A DNA stretch of 64,000 bases from Liolophura sinensis (GCF_032854445.1 NC_088301.1:21385808-21449807); one strand, 5' to 3'. Positions 1 to 11,299 are shown, counted from the stretch's first letter. Notes: generated from the letters alone by a model not told the origin. A program made the numbers and translations.

Positions 1-2530
1 CCAGAGGGAACATCATGCAGCTAAGCAATGTTCATGTCTGTGAGACTGGACTGTAGTCGCATGCAATCTAGAAGGCAGAGCCTAACATTATAGGGATTTA
101 ACAACACGGTCACAACAATCTCATGTCGCTTGGCTTAAAATTGGACACTACATAATTACATAAAACATAAAATTAATCTGTAATAATGTGGAATCCAAGT
201 GTTCAAACAACCCAAAAATGTGGTCAGAAAAATACAGGTATAAGAGAGTAGGACATAAATAAATAACAAAGGGTAATAAGGACCAGCTGTTCAGCCCAAA
301 ACAGAGCCATGTTACCCTTACACTCTGTAAATGAGGCTACTTAGCAGTCATTTCTGACAAATATTTGATCTTTGACTATGTATTTCTACGCACAGGTAAT
401 AGATGATCAATGTGTACCTGGGAGAAGAAGCCCCGGAGTCTGACCTCTGCGATGTGCACAGGTGACTAATTTTAGATCACACACTGGTGGGTAATTGGAG
501 GTGAGCAGAATACAGTCTAATCACCATGCCCATCAAAAGCTAACGTAAAACTTGACCAGGTTAATTTGGCCAGGAAAAAGCCCCTCCGACACCCAGCACT
601 AACAAGATCTTTACATTTTGCCCTTTCCTACTACAGGGTGTTGGGGATGGAGAGATAATGAGGACAGAAATCATATCTGGTCTGCCAAGTACTGTCACTG
701 GCACATAACCACCCTTCATTGTCTGGGCCGTCCACTAACAAGTCAAGGGCAGCAACCGGCTTTTGTTTGAAGCCGGCCCAGTCGGATTGATTTGCAGCCT
801 AATGGTAGTAAGTAATCTCATTAAGTCTAGCATAGGCTGGGCCTCAGCTGCAGTGGATACCTGAGGGCCACGAATAAATGGCAAGACAATTCATCATACA
901 GCGAACACTAAGGAAATGATGTACACACAGACCCTACGGACTTGCTACTCTACTTTTACAGGTGCTCCATAAACCATGGACAGGGCTGCTATATGGGAAA
1001 GAGCTGTGCAGGTGTCTACTGCTTAATCAAAACTCGGAGACAAGATGGATGAGACCTTTAGAGGAAAAGCTTCGCACACCTATCCATATAGGTAGCAGTG
1101 TCTGTCTGTATCTCACCCTGGCTAATATCATCATGGCCCTGATCCCAAGCAGATCTGCCCGACAACAACACGATTCACTCGCGTTAACAACCCAATATAT
1201 ATAAATTTAGCAAGGATTGGCTTACATAAATACATAAATTTTGATCAGATTGCTATATAATTCTTATAAAAATTCACAGCATGGATATCTCTCATAAATT
1301 AAAAATGGAGCTGTTTTCGTTCAGCATCAGTTTGTTTAATTTGCAGAATCTTTGCATAAAAGTGCTCTGAAATACTGTAGTCCACAAATTATGCTCCTAT
1401 TCGCAATTTTCGTTGAGTCAATTTCAATATCCAGACCTTCCAGACAAAGTGTGGTACATTTTAGAGAGTCAGATTTTGAAATACATTACGCATTTGTAGT
1501 CCTGTAGTTCCATGCAGAAGAAAGCCTATACAAAAGACTACAGCATAACCAGTAAAATCACAGCAATTCACACACATATTGTACATTTACCTCTCTCAGG
1601 GTGTTATTCCCAATGTTCATGTGATGCTTAAAAATATAACCCTCAATATGTCTCATCAGTATTTCAATGACACACCTGAACTTCAGATGTTATAATACAG
1701 AATACAACGAAAACAAAAGCTGCCTCCTTTGACCCAGCAAGTGTATGTTGAATATGTTCAGAGTAAGAAGTTACAGATACATCTTAGTTTAAGAAAAAAT
1801 GCAAGAGTGAAAAAAAATATAACACACAGCAGTATGTGTGATTTAAATAAAATCTATTCCCATTAAACTTCCATTAATTTCTGTCAACTACATGCACATG
1901 TGTGTATGAAATCACTCTGAATGGTACATGGATTGCTACATAAGCCAATCAGGAAATAACAGCTTTGGCAAAATAGAATTTTCGGAAATAAAAAATTACC
2001 CAATGCTACTAAAACAATTTCCTCTTCCTACTTCCTGGACATCAAGTGTGATGCAAAATTAAAAATCTTCCCACAAATTCAGAGTAACCCGCACTTGAAT
2101 TCCACGAAAATTGTTGGCCAATTGCATGTAATTTATTTCCCTAGAAATATAGCCTTCCCTACCCTACAATGCAGACAGGGCATTCTTGATATACCATGTC
2201 GCTGACAGGCATTAAAGTCTTTACAACAAATAATCCTTATTATCTTTACTAAAATAAACAAATTTGACCACAGCGAATAAAGTTGAAAAGCAAACATATG
2301 TTGAAAGAGAGGTCATTCTGGAGTGAATACATCCTTATGAGGTTTTCATTAAGGCTAATTACAAAATAAATAATTACCTGTCAAGGTGTGAATCTTCCTA
2401 GCAGCTGCAATCTGAACTGGTCAGAGCTACATATTCATATCAAATGCACAGGAGCCCATAAACCAAAATAAAGGTGTTACAAGCACCCTGCCACTGATCC
2501 TGTTCCTGACCAATGAGGAATCACCTGTAC
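1..2530. other. AT-rich noncoding stretch, no gene seen
   Basis: No open frame here has coding character; the longest, 80 codons at 962-1204, lacks splice context and any recognisable motif. The sequence is moderately AT-rich with short A and T runs. Around 2090-2150 a stretch containing CCACGAAAAT loosely resembles the divergent repeat seen at 15759 and 16751, but too weakly to call. Otherwise I see nothing. Confidence 0.5.
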
Positions 2531-2739
2531 TTCATATTTCCCTAATAATCGGTGGGGGTGAAGGGGTGGGAGAAAGGAGCAGCACCACTGTTGTTTTCAC
2601 TGATCACAGATTGTCTTCTTCCTGGGTCAAGCGGATCTGTAGAACCACAGGCAAACTGGCATCTCCTAGCTGACAACACCTGCTGGAATTTGGCACATCT
2701 TTGTAACATGTAGGTAAGAATCACTGGTTTGCTTTCTTG

Positions 2740-3300
2740 AGGTAGTACGGAAGATCATGCACAAAGCAGGCAGACATATGGCCTATGGGTAACTCTGAGT
2801 CTTCTCCCTGTGAAAATGGGGCTGGATACCTGGTGCTAAGGCCTGAACAGTTGGTGTGACACAGGCAGCCTCTGGGAAGCTGACCAGCCTGTGCCTGGGT
2901 GTGAACCTTGTGTGTGCCTCACCCTCCCATCTGTTCAGACTCTAGGGGGTTAGTGGACCCCTACTGGCAATCTAATCACATTCGCCCCACCAGGCACAAT
3001 CCACAGCTATGTGTATAGGGGCAGGGACAAAGCTGACTGACAAGCTCTCCACAGGGCCTCTTTGTCCCCCACCCTCTGCTCAGTTCACCTGTGCCCCCAG
3101 CCTCATGAGCCTCACCGCCGCTGGCCTGTCAAACTGCAGGTATGGTCACGCCTAGACCTAACCCCTGCTCTGCCACAATAAAGACACCTAGTTTCTCGGG
3201 TGTTTCCACATCAAACTAATTACTTGCTCAAAGCAAAGAACTCTGTTGGGAGCAGAGGTGGGATAAAGACTACGGCCATGTGACCAGACAAATGAGTCAT
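2740..3300. other. GC-richer island, function unknown
   Basis: This block is clearly richer in G and C than its surroundings and has few homopolymers. Short open stretches with AG and GT neighbours exist on the plus strand (for example about 3056-3141), but none reads as a recognisable protein. The homeodomain-like word CTAATTACTTG lies near 3215. It may be a regulatory island or an undetected exon region; the sequence alone does not decide. Confidence 0.25.
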
Positions 3301-4940
3301 TGTCCATTCATTCCTCACTTTTTTTCTTTTTGAAAACTTTTTTGTTTTCTCAAAAAAAAAAGCTTAATGTGGATTAAAATTCTTCAGGGGGATTAAGACT
3401 GATCTTTTAACCATGTACGAACTACATGTTACTTGTATATCATTTTTCTGTTCTATTTCTGTTTTTATTTTTTCACATTGAATTCAGACCAAGTTGTTGT
3501 GAAAAAAGGCTAGACTTCTCTATAAATACCATGTAGAAATATCTACTAAAGATAACTTTTATATCAGGAGTGTTCAGTGGTTGTTGTAACAAAGAAAATC
3601 CATCTCAATCATATATTTAGAATATCACGGACCTATACTGGTTTCAGCTGACTTTTACAAGTAACCCCTTCCAGATTTCTGACAAACCTCATGTTGACGG
3701 AAAATCCCATTAAAGCTAAGTCAAACAGTTAGTAGTCTTTTAAACTCAATGAAGAAATGGTTCTGTGAAACAAGGATGTAAGACAGGTTTTCATCCACTG
3801 ATTTGATTGGTGTTTCATCAGTGGTTTGTTTTATGGGGAGTATTTTTTTTAATGATTCTAATCTACACATGTTGATTGAGAGGAAATACTAAATTTTCAT
3901 AAACACAAATTTCTGGTCCACAAAACTTTTGTATGGTTGTACAACTTCAGTAAAGATGAAATATAAAAAGTACATATGTAAAAGCTTTTCACATGTAATT
4001 CTGCTAGAATATATTCAAATCACACAAATTGGAAATAATGAAAAGGTTTTTGGATTTTGTCCTGGGAAGATTAACCTTCTCTAGCCTGAGGTTAGCTGCC
4101 CTACTCCAAGACTTAAGGTGATAATCGCATGTGAAATTCATGAGGTGACCTGACAATACAGCCCTTCAGGCAAGGACACCCTCCAGTTTGTATGGAGAAA
4201 TCAGATCAGCTGGTTAACAGGAATTAAACCAGACCCCTCTATCAATAGGCCATAAAAACCAGACTATCATCTTTAGGTGTGCTTGGTAAACCAGTGGAGG
4301 CATCAGTGGGTCTTGTGCCATCTCAAGTGTGTGTGTGTGGATGGGGAGGGGGCCTATAGAGGCAAGCTCTTCATTGGGTCTTAATGGGTTTAACCATCAG
4401 GTTTACCATAGTGATGGCACCACAGAAAGCTGTTAAGTACATTGACCACACAACTGGACAGGACAAATTGACCATAACAATTACAGCTGAGAGATCTAAT
4501 GGTTGACCAGCTGGACATCAGCTTTGGACATGGGTACCTTATTGGTCTGCTATCAGTGGCCAGAGGCAGGGTCAAGTCACTTCTAAAGGACTGCCAGATG
4601 GAAGATAGCACTACATTTTAACAAGGTTAAGAGGGCTCAAAGAAGACTGGCCCTTGGTTTTGAACTTAAGATTTAAGAGGCAAAATTTATCAAATCATTA
4701 CTTTACCTGACTCATATTAAACACTTTTCTATTTTCAGAAAAATGTACTTAATTACAGAATTTTTCATCATACAAATATTAGAGGGTTGTTCTATTAAAA
4801 TCTGGAACTGAGTCCCAAAGTTACATGTATTTCTGAGCTAGGCCAAAAATTCAAATACAATCTCAAAGCTTATTTTTGGGCTTCAGAAAGTAAAACTTTG
4901 TTCAACTCATCAATATTATCTCAAGACAAAAAATTTCAAA
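3301..4940. other. AT-rich noncoding stretch, no gene seen
   Basis: The stretch opens with T- and A-rich low complexity (3320-3362) and has a short GT tract near 4327-4338. The part 4080-4620 is somewhat more complex but shows no convincing coding frame. I see nothing else to annotate. Confidence 0.5.
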
Positions 4941-4943
4941 TCC

Positions 4944-5031
4944 TATTTATTTACGTGATTGGTATTTTACGCCATATTTCACCTATACGATGACGACCAG
5001 CATTATAGTGGGAGGAAACTGGCCAGAGAGT
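4944..5031 (-). repeat. SINE family A fragment (3' part)
   Basis: The plus strand reads a T-rich tail, then GTGATTGGTATTTTACGCC and CCAGCATTATAGTGGGAGG, which is the reverse complement of the 3' part of the SINE seen full length at 48690. A few bases after ACGCC (the ACTCAAGAA segment present in other copies) are deleted. The tRNA-like head is absent, so this is a 5'-truncated, diverged copy inserted on the minus strand. Confidence 0.8.
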
Positions 5032-5520
5032 ACAAAAACCTAAGCATAATGAACAGGTGCTCAATTTTGACTTATGTCAAAAATGGCTTTGTGGACATGT
5101 CCCCTGAAGCATAACAAAAGCAAAAAGCTCTTAATACTGGACAAAAGAGGTACATCTCTCATATTTTAGCAACCTATATAGTCATTCAGAGAGCAATGCA
5201 TTTTTACAGTTCCCCCTAACAATAAAGAGTGCATATATCTGCATCTAAACAAAAGATCTGGCCATATATGATCCCTTTTGTGTGTGTGTGTTCAACTTGC
5301 ACAATCTGGCAACCAGCCTTTGCTGATGCACTGGGTGTGTAACACATCAAAGCATGAATGATAACGAACATCAATTTCATCCCACATACCTGCTCTGGCT
5401 GGGAGAATTCTCTATGCCTTCATTTTCTGGACACAACCGCTTCACCTGCAGAAGACAAGAAGAAAAAAAGGAAATATAAAATTTACATTTCAGAACAATC
5501 TGTAAGGCGGGTCGAAAGTT
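5032..5520. other. noncoding, no gene seen
   Basis: The sequence is AT-rich with a short GT run near 5279-5290. The 90-codon open frame that crosses this part (5358-5630) has a lysine-rich low-complexity patch and no recognisable domain; I treat it as fortuitous. Confidence 0.4.
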
Positions 5521-5570
5521 GGAGGTCATGTGATCACCCTTTCATATCGAAAACAAAATGGCCGCCCAAT
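5521..5570 (+). promoter_or_regulatory. E-box-like and YY1-like promoter-type words
   Basis: GTCATGTGATC (from 5526), an E-box of the USF/MITF type, is followed 25 bases later by CAAAATGGCCGCC. That word resembles the YY1 site and the TISU initiator, which in known genes overlaps the start codon of mRNAs with very short leaders. A further canonical E-box, TCACGTGG, lies at 5808-5815. The match to TISU is imperfect (consensus GGCGGC, here GGCCGC). A housekeeping-type promoter here is inference. Confidence 0.3.
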
Positions 5571-5623
5571 GTTGTAACACTGGGGAAAAGGTCACTTTTT
5601 ACCACTTCCCTAGAGACCAGTAA
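5558..5623 (+). CDS. possible THAP-like N-terminal exon or relic
   Basis: An ATG in a Kozak/TISU-like context opens a 21-codon frame containing CCNTGEKVTFYHFPRD, then a stop. The pattern of N-terminal cysteines followed by a basic, VTF, HFP, acidic segment resembles the first strand of THAP zinc-binding domains (C2CH type). A possible donor, CCA followed by GTAAGG, lies at the end (intron from 5620), so the frame could be a first coding exon. No second C2CH half with the conserved Trp is seen downstream in frame. It could be an exon, a decayed copy or chance; confidence is low. Confidence 0.22.
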   Translation: MAAQCCNTGEKVTFYHFPRDQ

Positions 5624-5829
5624 GGCCTAGCTGTACAAAATAACATCCTGAAAGCTCTGAAGAAATACTCAAACTATCCACAAAGCTGAAAACTATACAG
5701 ATCCAACGAATACAAGATTGCTGACAGCGATTCAAAAAAAGCATTTCCCTATGCAATGACACTGTGAGGACCGTTTTCTTCATCCACGCCATTTGTTACT
5801 AAGGAGATCACGTGGTCTCTGGCTTCCGA

Positions 5830-6355
5830 GATTCTTACAAAATATGATCGAAACTGATGATTTCACAAATGCATATCAATTACTTCTGTTCATTACACTG
5901 TAAACCTCCTCCAAAATCTAACTATGAATCACATTTCCTCGTCAAATGTTAAAGTTTAAATCACACAGGCTTTTAGACATTATAAAAATTTAAATGACAA
6001 TTATGCCTTTCGGATATTATTAATATGAAACTGTACGATAGCTTAGTGGAGAAGTCATTTACATACAAGTACTCGATTAATGAGACTTTATCTTAATTTA
6101 ACAATGAACATGAGATTAACGATGAAGTCATTACATAAAAGTTGTTTTAACAAAACCATGATTAACTGAAGGATTGATTGATTATTGTGTAACATAATAG
6201 TTCAGAGTTTTCCACATTCATACAATTAAGGTGGTTAGTTTTATGTGTCGATGAATCCTGATTGCCTGCAGTCATCCACCAACAAATTCATGGGATGGTT
6301 CAGTGTCATTCTAAATGTAATCGTCATACATTTTAACACGCAGATTCCATGTGCA
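5830..6355. other. AT-rich noncoding stretch, no gene seen
   Basis: The sequence is strongly AT-rich with no coding signal, repeat or notable motif. Confidence 0.5.
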
Positions 6356-6359
6356 GACA

Positions 6360-6377
6360 GTGTGTGTGTGTGTGTGT
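6360..6377. repeat. (GT)9 microsatellite
   Basis: Nine uninterrupted GT units lie directly upstream of a G-rich tract. The cysteine/valine-rich open frames reported here are products of the repeat and are not genes. Confidence 0.9.
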
Positions 6378-6388
6378 TTCGTGGTGGT

Positions 6389-6413
6389 GGGAGGGTGGGA
6401 AGGGGGAGGGGGG
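6389..6413 (+). other. predicted G-quadruplex tract
   Basis: Five runs of three to six G, separated by one or two bases (GGGA, GGGT, GGGAA, then runs of five and six G), satisfy the usual G4 pattern with very short loops. It sits 12 bases after the GT repeat, so the pair is a candidate for unusual DNA structure. No gene boundary is visible nearby. Confidence 0.7.
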
Positions 6414-6419
6414 AGAGAA

Positions 6420-7680
6420 GAGTGTTCCTGTTGTCTTAAAGCACCAATGTGTATTCTCCACAAGATCCTGGGTACTGACCCATATAACCTTAATGTCCTG
6501 TACCATTGTTGGGTTTGTCTATTTCATGGTTCTCCGCCAGCTGTGCCTGTCAATCACTCTGACACATGTATATTACATAGCCTATTGCCATACTTAATGA
6601 TCCTAACTTCTTAACCTCAAGGATTTCAATGCTGTCCCAGTCAGTGATAATCCATACACATCTTGAACAATGCCTCTTCTTCCTAATTAGTTCAACTTAA
6701 CGACTTTCCCATACATCCTGTTTATGCCTCACTCATGTGTTTTTAGATAAAACCACAAATTATCAGAAACATCAAACTTTCCTCCGCCATATAGCTTTTA
6801 ATGGCACAGAGAGAGCGTTCAGATTGTAAGTCATATTACAGAAATACACACTTCCTAATAAACAAAAATCCTGACATCAAACATAAAAACAGTTTCCATA
6901 AGTTCTCTTCAGATATCTACAATCCATCTTGTGCAATTTCTCTTATAAATTGAAACATAAAACACAAGATTTACTTATGTAAACTTCAACTGACACGCAC
7001 ACACATACCGACACACACGTAATCACAAATCTTGTACAGACTGGATAACAACATTTCTGAAGTCTTTCAACAAATTCAAATTCCTCCCCAAAAAATCAAC
7101 TCTTTCATTAAAATGTTAAAACTTATGAATTTATGTACGATACTACAAAGTCTGCATAAATTTGGACTAATTCCACCAGCAATATTTGGAAATCTCAAAC
7201 ATTTACACTCCATTATTGTAGGCACAAGTGATATCACGCCATTTCAGCGAACATGAGCTTTGTGTTGAAATCACATGGTGGAACACAGCCCTTGTCTAAA
7301 TTCTAAATATAAATTCACAAGTGAATAACAACTGCATATCCTGTTCTTTGTCGTGTCTGCAGGATAGCAAATCCTGGATAAAACCTTCACACAGCACTAC
7401 AAACACTTAGGTCATAGTAATGAAATATCTGATCAGGCATATCAACGGATATGGCACGGCAAGTACAAGCCAACACACTAGACAGAGTCAACCTAACTTC
7501 AAAGATTGTCACGCAATATTTTTCTGAACTGTTTACTTCATATGGTATAACCACTCTATTCCATGTGCATGTAACACATGGGTGTTGATTGTTACATTCT
7601 TATATTTAAAAGTTACAGGTCAGTACATCACTGATCCTATATAGAACATAGATGCTTGATAAAACCAGATTCACACCCAT
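6420..7680. other. AT-rich noncoding stretch, no gene seen
   Basis: Apart from short CA/AC alternation near 6995-7020 there is no repeat, coding frame or motif cluster that I can support. Confidence 0.5.
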
Positions 7681-7681
7681 A

Positions 7682-7832
7682 CATTTTCATTTTTCTTACC
7701 CAAGAAGACAAAACTGTACACCTTAAGTCTGGTACAATAAAAAAAAACACTGAGATTTAAACCTATCCATTTTCATTTTTCTTGTCACAGGAGACAAAAC
7801 TGTACACCTAAAATCTGTTACAATAAAAAATA
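7682..7832. repeat. two-copy local duplication, period about 86 bp
   Basis: The segment beginning CATTTTCATTTTTCTT at 7682 recurs at 7768, followed in both copies by GACAAAACTGTACACC, an AAGTCTG or AAATCTG variant, and TACAATAAAAAA. The copies differ by scattered substitutions and by the A-run that separates them, so this is an old tandem duplication rather than an active satellite. Confidence 0.8.
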
Positions 7833-7834
7833 TT

Positions 7835-9095
7835 TATGGAAATTTACTAAGTTTAAACTGTAAAGTTCAAACTCTTTCAGAATAGACCCCCATCCCCACC
7901 CAATGTTTTCAAGCTTCCTCAGGTCACAAAGGAAGTGTGCCTTCCAAAAAACAGATTTACAATTATGTACATGAATTATTCTTGTTAACAAATGTACCCG
8001 AACAATAGGAAAACACCCCCACACAACATCCACTAGGTAGTATAGAAAAGCTGTGCAGCAGTCACAAAACCCAAAACCTGAATTTTCCTGGCCTACAAGC
8101 TGTCTCTATCAGCACATGATTTATATCCCAAGTCACAGATGGTATTCTTGTCTTCAGCAAATTACATGTACTTTGGGAACAAAGGAGCAATCTTACTAAC
8201 TCCATAAACACACATGGTGATACAGCTAATCTACATCATGTCTTGTACCCAGACTGTAGCCACTGCTCACCCATTCCCCCTCAGCCCAATACCACCACCT
8301 TATCAGTTATTACATACAGGGTTGAGATACATGTGTCCAAGATTCAATTTCAAACATATTCTACCATAAAATATAGCATTAGAAAAGAATAAGGAAATAC
8401 TGCTTCATATGGGAGCTACAATAGAGGATGTTACTCATAGGTAATAAGCAATGATGCCTATGTTAACTGGAAAACCTCATTCAAAGAGTTAATTAAGCTA
8501 ACAACACAACCCTAATAATTGTTTTCTACCATAATTTACATTCTGTTCTATTATATCTTATAACTGAGTAATCAAGCAATGAGTATATCGAAATTTTATC
8601 TGATTGTATTCGTTGAACATTTTTTTAACATACATTTACAACTGAAAAGTGATGTTCATTTTCCATAAACACACACCATTGCAAATCATCTATAAGCATG
8701 TGCCGTTTTGAGAATGTTCACATATTCAAAGAGCTGGAATAAAAGCTTCTACCACCCATCCACAATTGTTCATCAATGCTTACTTTTGACCGTATGACTA
8801 TGAAGACATTCAAACATGCGAGTTTAAAAATCAGAGCATGCATTAGATTCAGAGCTAAAAGAAAAATTCAGCTCAACAACATGTCACTGTGCACATGTGT
8901 TCCCATTTGACAGTGATACAAAATGGTGCTCTAAAGATAAAAGAAACATGGTCCAAGTATATTTATCCTTCACTATCACCACTGATCAAGACTATTCAAT
9001 GTCAGTATCATGAACACAACCATGAACACAGAATCGTACCAACTCAGCAGTATAATGAGAAAGTATTGTCACATATCTAAAATACCACAGAGCTT
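7835..9095. other. AT-rich noncoding stretch, no gene seen
   Basis: No coding frame, repeat or structured element was found. Open frames here are short and low complexity. Confidence 0.5.
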
Positions 9096-9102
9096 GAGCA
9101 CT

Positions 9103-9185
9103 TGATGACATCACCAGTTCATAGTTTTGCAGTGATGTCATAGCTGCTCTGGGCCAATCATCAGCACACCCTTAGGTCATGTGAC
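9103..9185. promoter_or_regulatory. cluster of CRE-like, CCAAT and E-box words
   Basis: Within 83 bases lie TGATGACATCA (9103-9113), TGATGTCA (9133-9140), CCAAT (9154-9158) and GTCATGTGAC (9176-9185). The first two resemble ATF/CREB sites. The last matches the MiT/TFE M-box form of the E-box. Such a combination is typical of enhancers or promoters, but no transcript start or exon can be tied to it here. Confidence 0.4.
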
Positions 9186-9189
9186 TGAG

Positions 9190-10070
9190 TATTGGAGGTG
9201 AAACCAAAGCGAATTTAACTCAGGTGAGACACGCACTGAAGAAGATTTTAGCATAACAAAAGAAAAGAATAGCTTTTAGGTAAAAAAAAATTCTTTCTGG
9301 AAAAGTAATCAGGATGTATCTAACTTTCAAATACGATAGGTCCAGTGTGCAGTAGTACTTTAAACTCTTGGAATATGCAAAAATCAGCATTTCACCCATT
9401 TAGCTCCACGTTATTTATCACCTCTCACTCCTTGCAAGGATTCTCGTGTTCTGGAACTATGAATTCTACACCTTAATATTAAAGAAATGTTCTAGCATAC
9501 ATTTCTGTTTTCACTCACATCCTTCCATTTTAAACATTCAAAGAGGTACATGTAACAAGGAAAAAAAAGGAACCCGGAGCAAAACATCCCAGGAAGACAG
9601 AGCAAATTACTGCCATATGTGAGGGAAATTAACATGTTTGACAATTGGCCTGTGACATGTGGGGCCACTAATCCCAGCTTCCTGGTTGTTCTTAGTTCTA
9701 TCCCTTGGAACAATATACAAACAAGGCCCTATCACACTAGGCAGTGAAGGGGGCAGTTAACATCAGAATCACTCTTTCTAAGAGTTGGAAACATCACAGT
9801 TTATAGTCAGCATAAATCTGTAGGCAAAGCTATGAGTTGATTACCCAGACTTTCTTCATATGGCCTCCCACCCCTTCCCACCACTCTACTTTCTCCCACC
9901 AAGTTTCAAATTAAACTGCAACCGTCTTCTTACATATATAAATCAAAACCAGTGAAAATACTGTTTATTTCCATTGGTCTTCCTTTATCAGTGTAGGACA
10001 AGCCTAACTAAATTTTACAATAAATATTAAAACATCCCCAAATAAGAGATCAAATACAAATAGTTTTCCT
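9190..10070. other. noncoding, no gene seen
   Basis: The AT-rich sequence holds one 73-codon minus-strand frame (9492-9713) with no recognisable features. Nothing else is supported. Confidence 0.45.
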
Positions 10071-10075
10071 TTTAC

Positions 10076-10210
10076 CCCAAAGTCCAGGTCTGGTGAAGCG
10101 CAGGGTGACCTCATCCATGGTAACATACTGGGACTTGGGGGACTGGACAGGAATACCATAGCCATTTGGAAGCCTGGATCTGGACACGAATGTGAAGAAT
10201 AGGGGGTTGT
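10076..10210 (-). CDS. candidate internal exon, family not recognised
   Basis: On the minus strand an acceptor-like end (pyrimidine-rich GCTGCTGTTGTTG repeat then TATGAAG) precedes 135 bases that stay open in one frame, and a donor GGG/GTAAAAGG follows at 10075. The frame encodes 44 residues including FTFVSRSRLPNGYGIP and YVTMDEVTLRFTRPG, with mixed, protein-like composition suggesting beta strands. The start phase is 1 and the end phase is 1. Segments at 10521-10548 and 11184-11291 on the same strand join to it in phase. I do not recognise the family, and a frame of this length can arise by chance. Confidence 0.35.
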
Positions 10211-10240
10211 CTTCATACAACAACAACAACAGCAGCAGCA
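10211..10240. repeat. CAA/CAG trinucleotide tract
   Basis: A short run of CAA units passes into three CAG units on the plus strand. On the minus strand it forms the GCTGCTG, then TTGTTG, tract immediately before the candidate exon at 10210, where it would act as the polypyrimidine-like part of the acceptor. Confidence 0.75.
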
Positions 10241-10520
10241 AAAACGACGACCAGAGGTACCACAGTCAAGAAACTTGTCTTCTCTTGTATTCAACTGAGT
10301 GTCTTAGGACTGTGACACCCACAAATCCAACAACTGATGATGTTCCAGGATCCCAAACTCTGTCTTACTAAGATGGCCTGCGTCCCACCTACATCAGCAC
10401 ATCCTAACCCACACTCTACATCTTACTGGCAATGTACTTTCAACTATTGTTTCTGCCTTGAGACAGGAGGGGCTAGACAGGGGGGCATGTAAGGAAAACA
10501 CCCAGCCATCAAAGACTTAC

Positions 10521-10548
10521 AAGCATTACATGTGGTTAACCATAACTG
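10521..10548 (-). CDS. candidate 28-base microexon
   Basis: On the minus strand a strong acceptor (TTTTTCCGCCTGTAG) is followed after 28 bases by a donor GTAAGT. The segment has phase 0 at its start and phase 1 at its end. That is what is needed to join the 11184-11291 exon (ends in phase 0) to the 10076-10210 exon (starts in phase 1). It would encode QLWLTTCNA plus one base. Very short segments of this kind arise easily by chance. Confidence 0.17.
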
Positions 10549-10600
10549 CTACAGGCGGAAAAACTAAATGAAATAATTTCTAACGAACTGATCTCTGCAG

Positions 10601-10630
10601 AGGCCCTGCAATAGTGTTCCACCTGCTGTG
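10601..10630 (+). other. splice-bounded 30-base segment, plus strand
   Basis: TTCTAACGAACTGATCTCTGCAG, which has a branch-point-like TAAC and a good acceptor, ends at 10600 (bases 10578-10600). Thirty bases later comes a consensus donor, GTG/GTGAGT. The segment reads open in two frames. It lies on the strand opposite to the exon-like group around it, so both cannot belong to one gene; it may be chance. Confidence 0.15.
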
Positions 10631-10634
10631 GTGA

Positions 10635-10980
10635 GTTAGCTGTCAGGTTTGTTATCTTGGCCTCTCCCTCTAAGCTCTGACCCCTACATGCTAAGAGACC
10701 CTTACTCTACAGCCTCCTTAGCCCTGGAGATACATGTACAAGTCCCAATAGGCTGGCAGGGTAAAGCCTCTCTGATGGAATCTGTGAATGACTTGTTCTC
10801 TACCATATGACAGCCCAGTGATTTACACCAGCATAACACTGCTGTATTTGTAACCATAGCAACAAATCTAAGGGTATGAGGGAAAACACCTTGTCTAAAT
10901 GTTTACCCATCCTGTACAGCACTTGGGGGTGTGCTTATTGGAGCTCATCACTGGCTGTTTACAACCATTTACAACACTAT
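10635..10980. other. GC-richer noncoding stretch
   Basis: The sequence is of higher complexity than the flanks, without a persuasive coding frame or known repeat. Confidence 0.35.
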
Positions 10981-10988
10981 GGCTCTAA

Positions 10989-11019
10989 CCCCACACCCCC
11001 TCCTCCCCACCCCCATCCC
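10989..11019 (-). other. predicted G-quadruplex tract on the minus strand
   Basis: Five C runs of three to five bases separated by one to four bases lie on the plus strand, so the minus strand can form a G-quadruplex. It falls between the candidate exons at 11184 and 10548, in what would be an intron. Confidence 0.65.
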
Positions 11020-11183
11020 TCCTATATATGCGCAGGCCTTACATTTACACTCATCACATTCAAGATTGCAAGGTTTGGATGTATTCAGCCAAATAATATC
11101 CTAAATATAATTTCAGATCATTTACATCCACATCAATAACTATAAGAGATAACATAAATAGAATGCTTTTTATTCTTCCTTAC

Positions 11184-11291
11184 CATTGTGCCAACAGTAT
11201 GCTGCAACTCCAGGCTAATGGAAGCATTATTAAGTACAGGCAACACAGACAACATTGGGAAAGTGTCCATGGGAAAGATGTCAGTGACCTC
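11184..11291 (-). CDS. candidate internal exon, family not recognised
   Basis: On the minus strand an acceptor (GGAAAGCTAG) coincides with an in-frame stop. A 36-codon frame then runs to a consensus donor, ACAATG/GTAAGG. The peptide contains EVTDIFPMDTFPML and NNASISLELQHTVGTM, with a possible N-glycosylation site (NAS) and alternating hydrophobic residues typical of extracellular beta sheets. It starts and ends in phase 0. The exact fit of the open frame to both splice sites is the main support; the family is unknown to me. Confidence 0.35.
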
Positions 11292-11299
11292 CTAGCTTT

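Noticed and set aside
10250-10260. alternative acceptors upstream of the 10210 exon
   Set aside because: No AG in a suitable position with a pyrimidine tract; the CTG/TTG tract followed by GAAG is the better fit.
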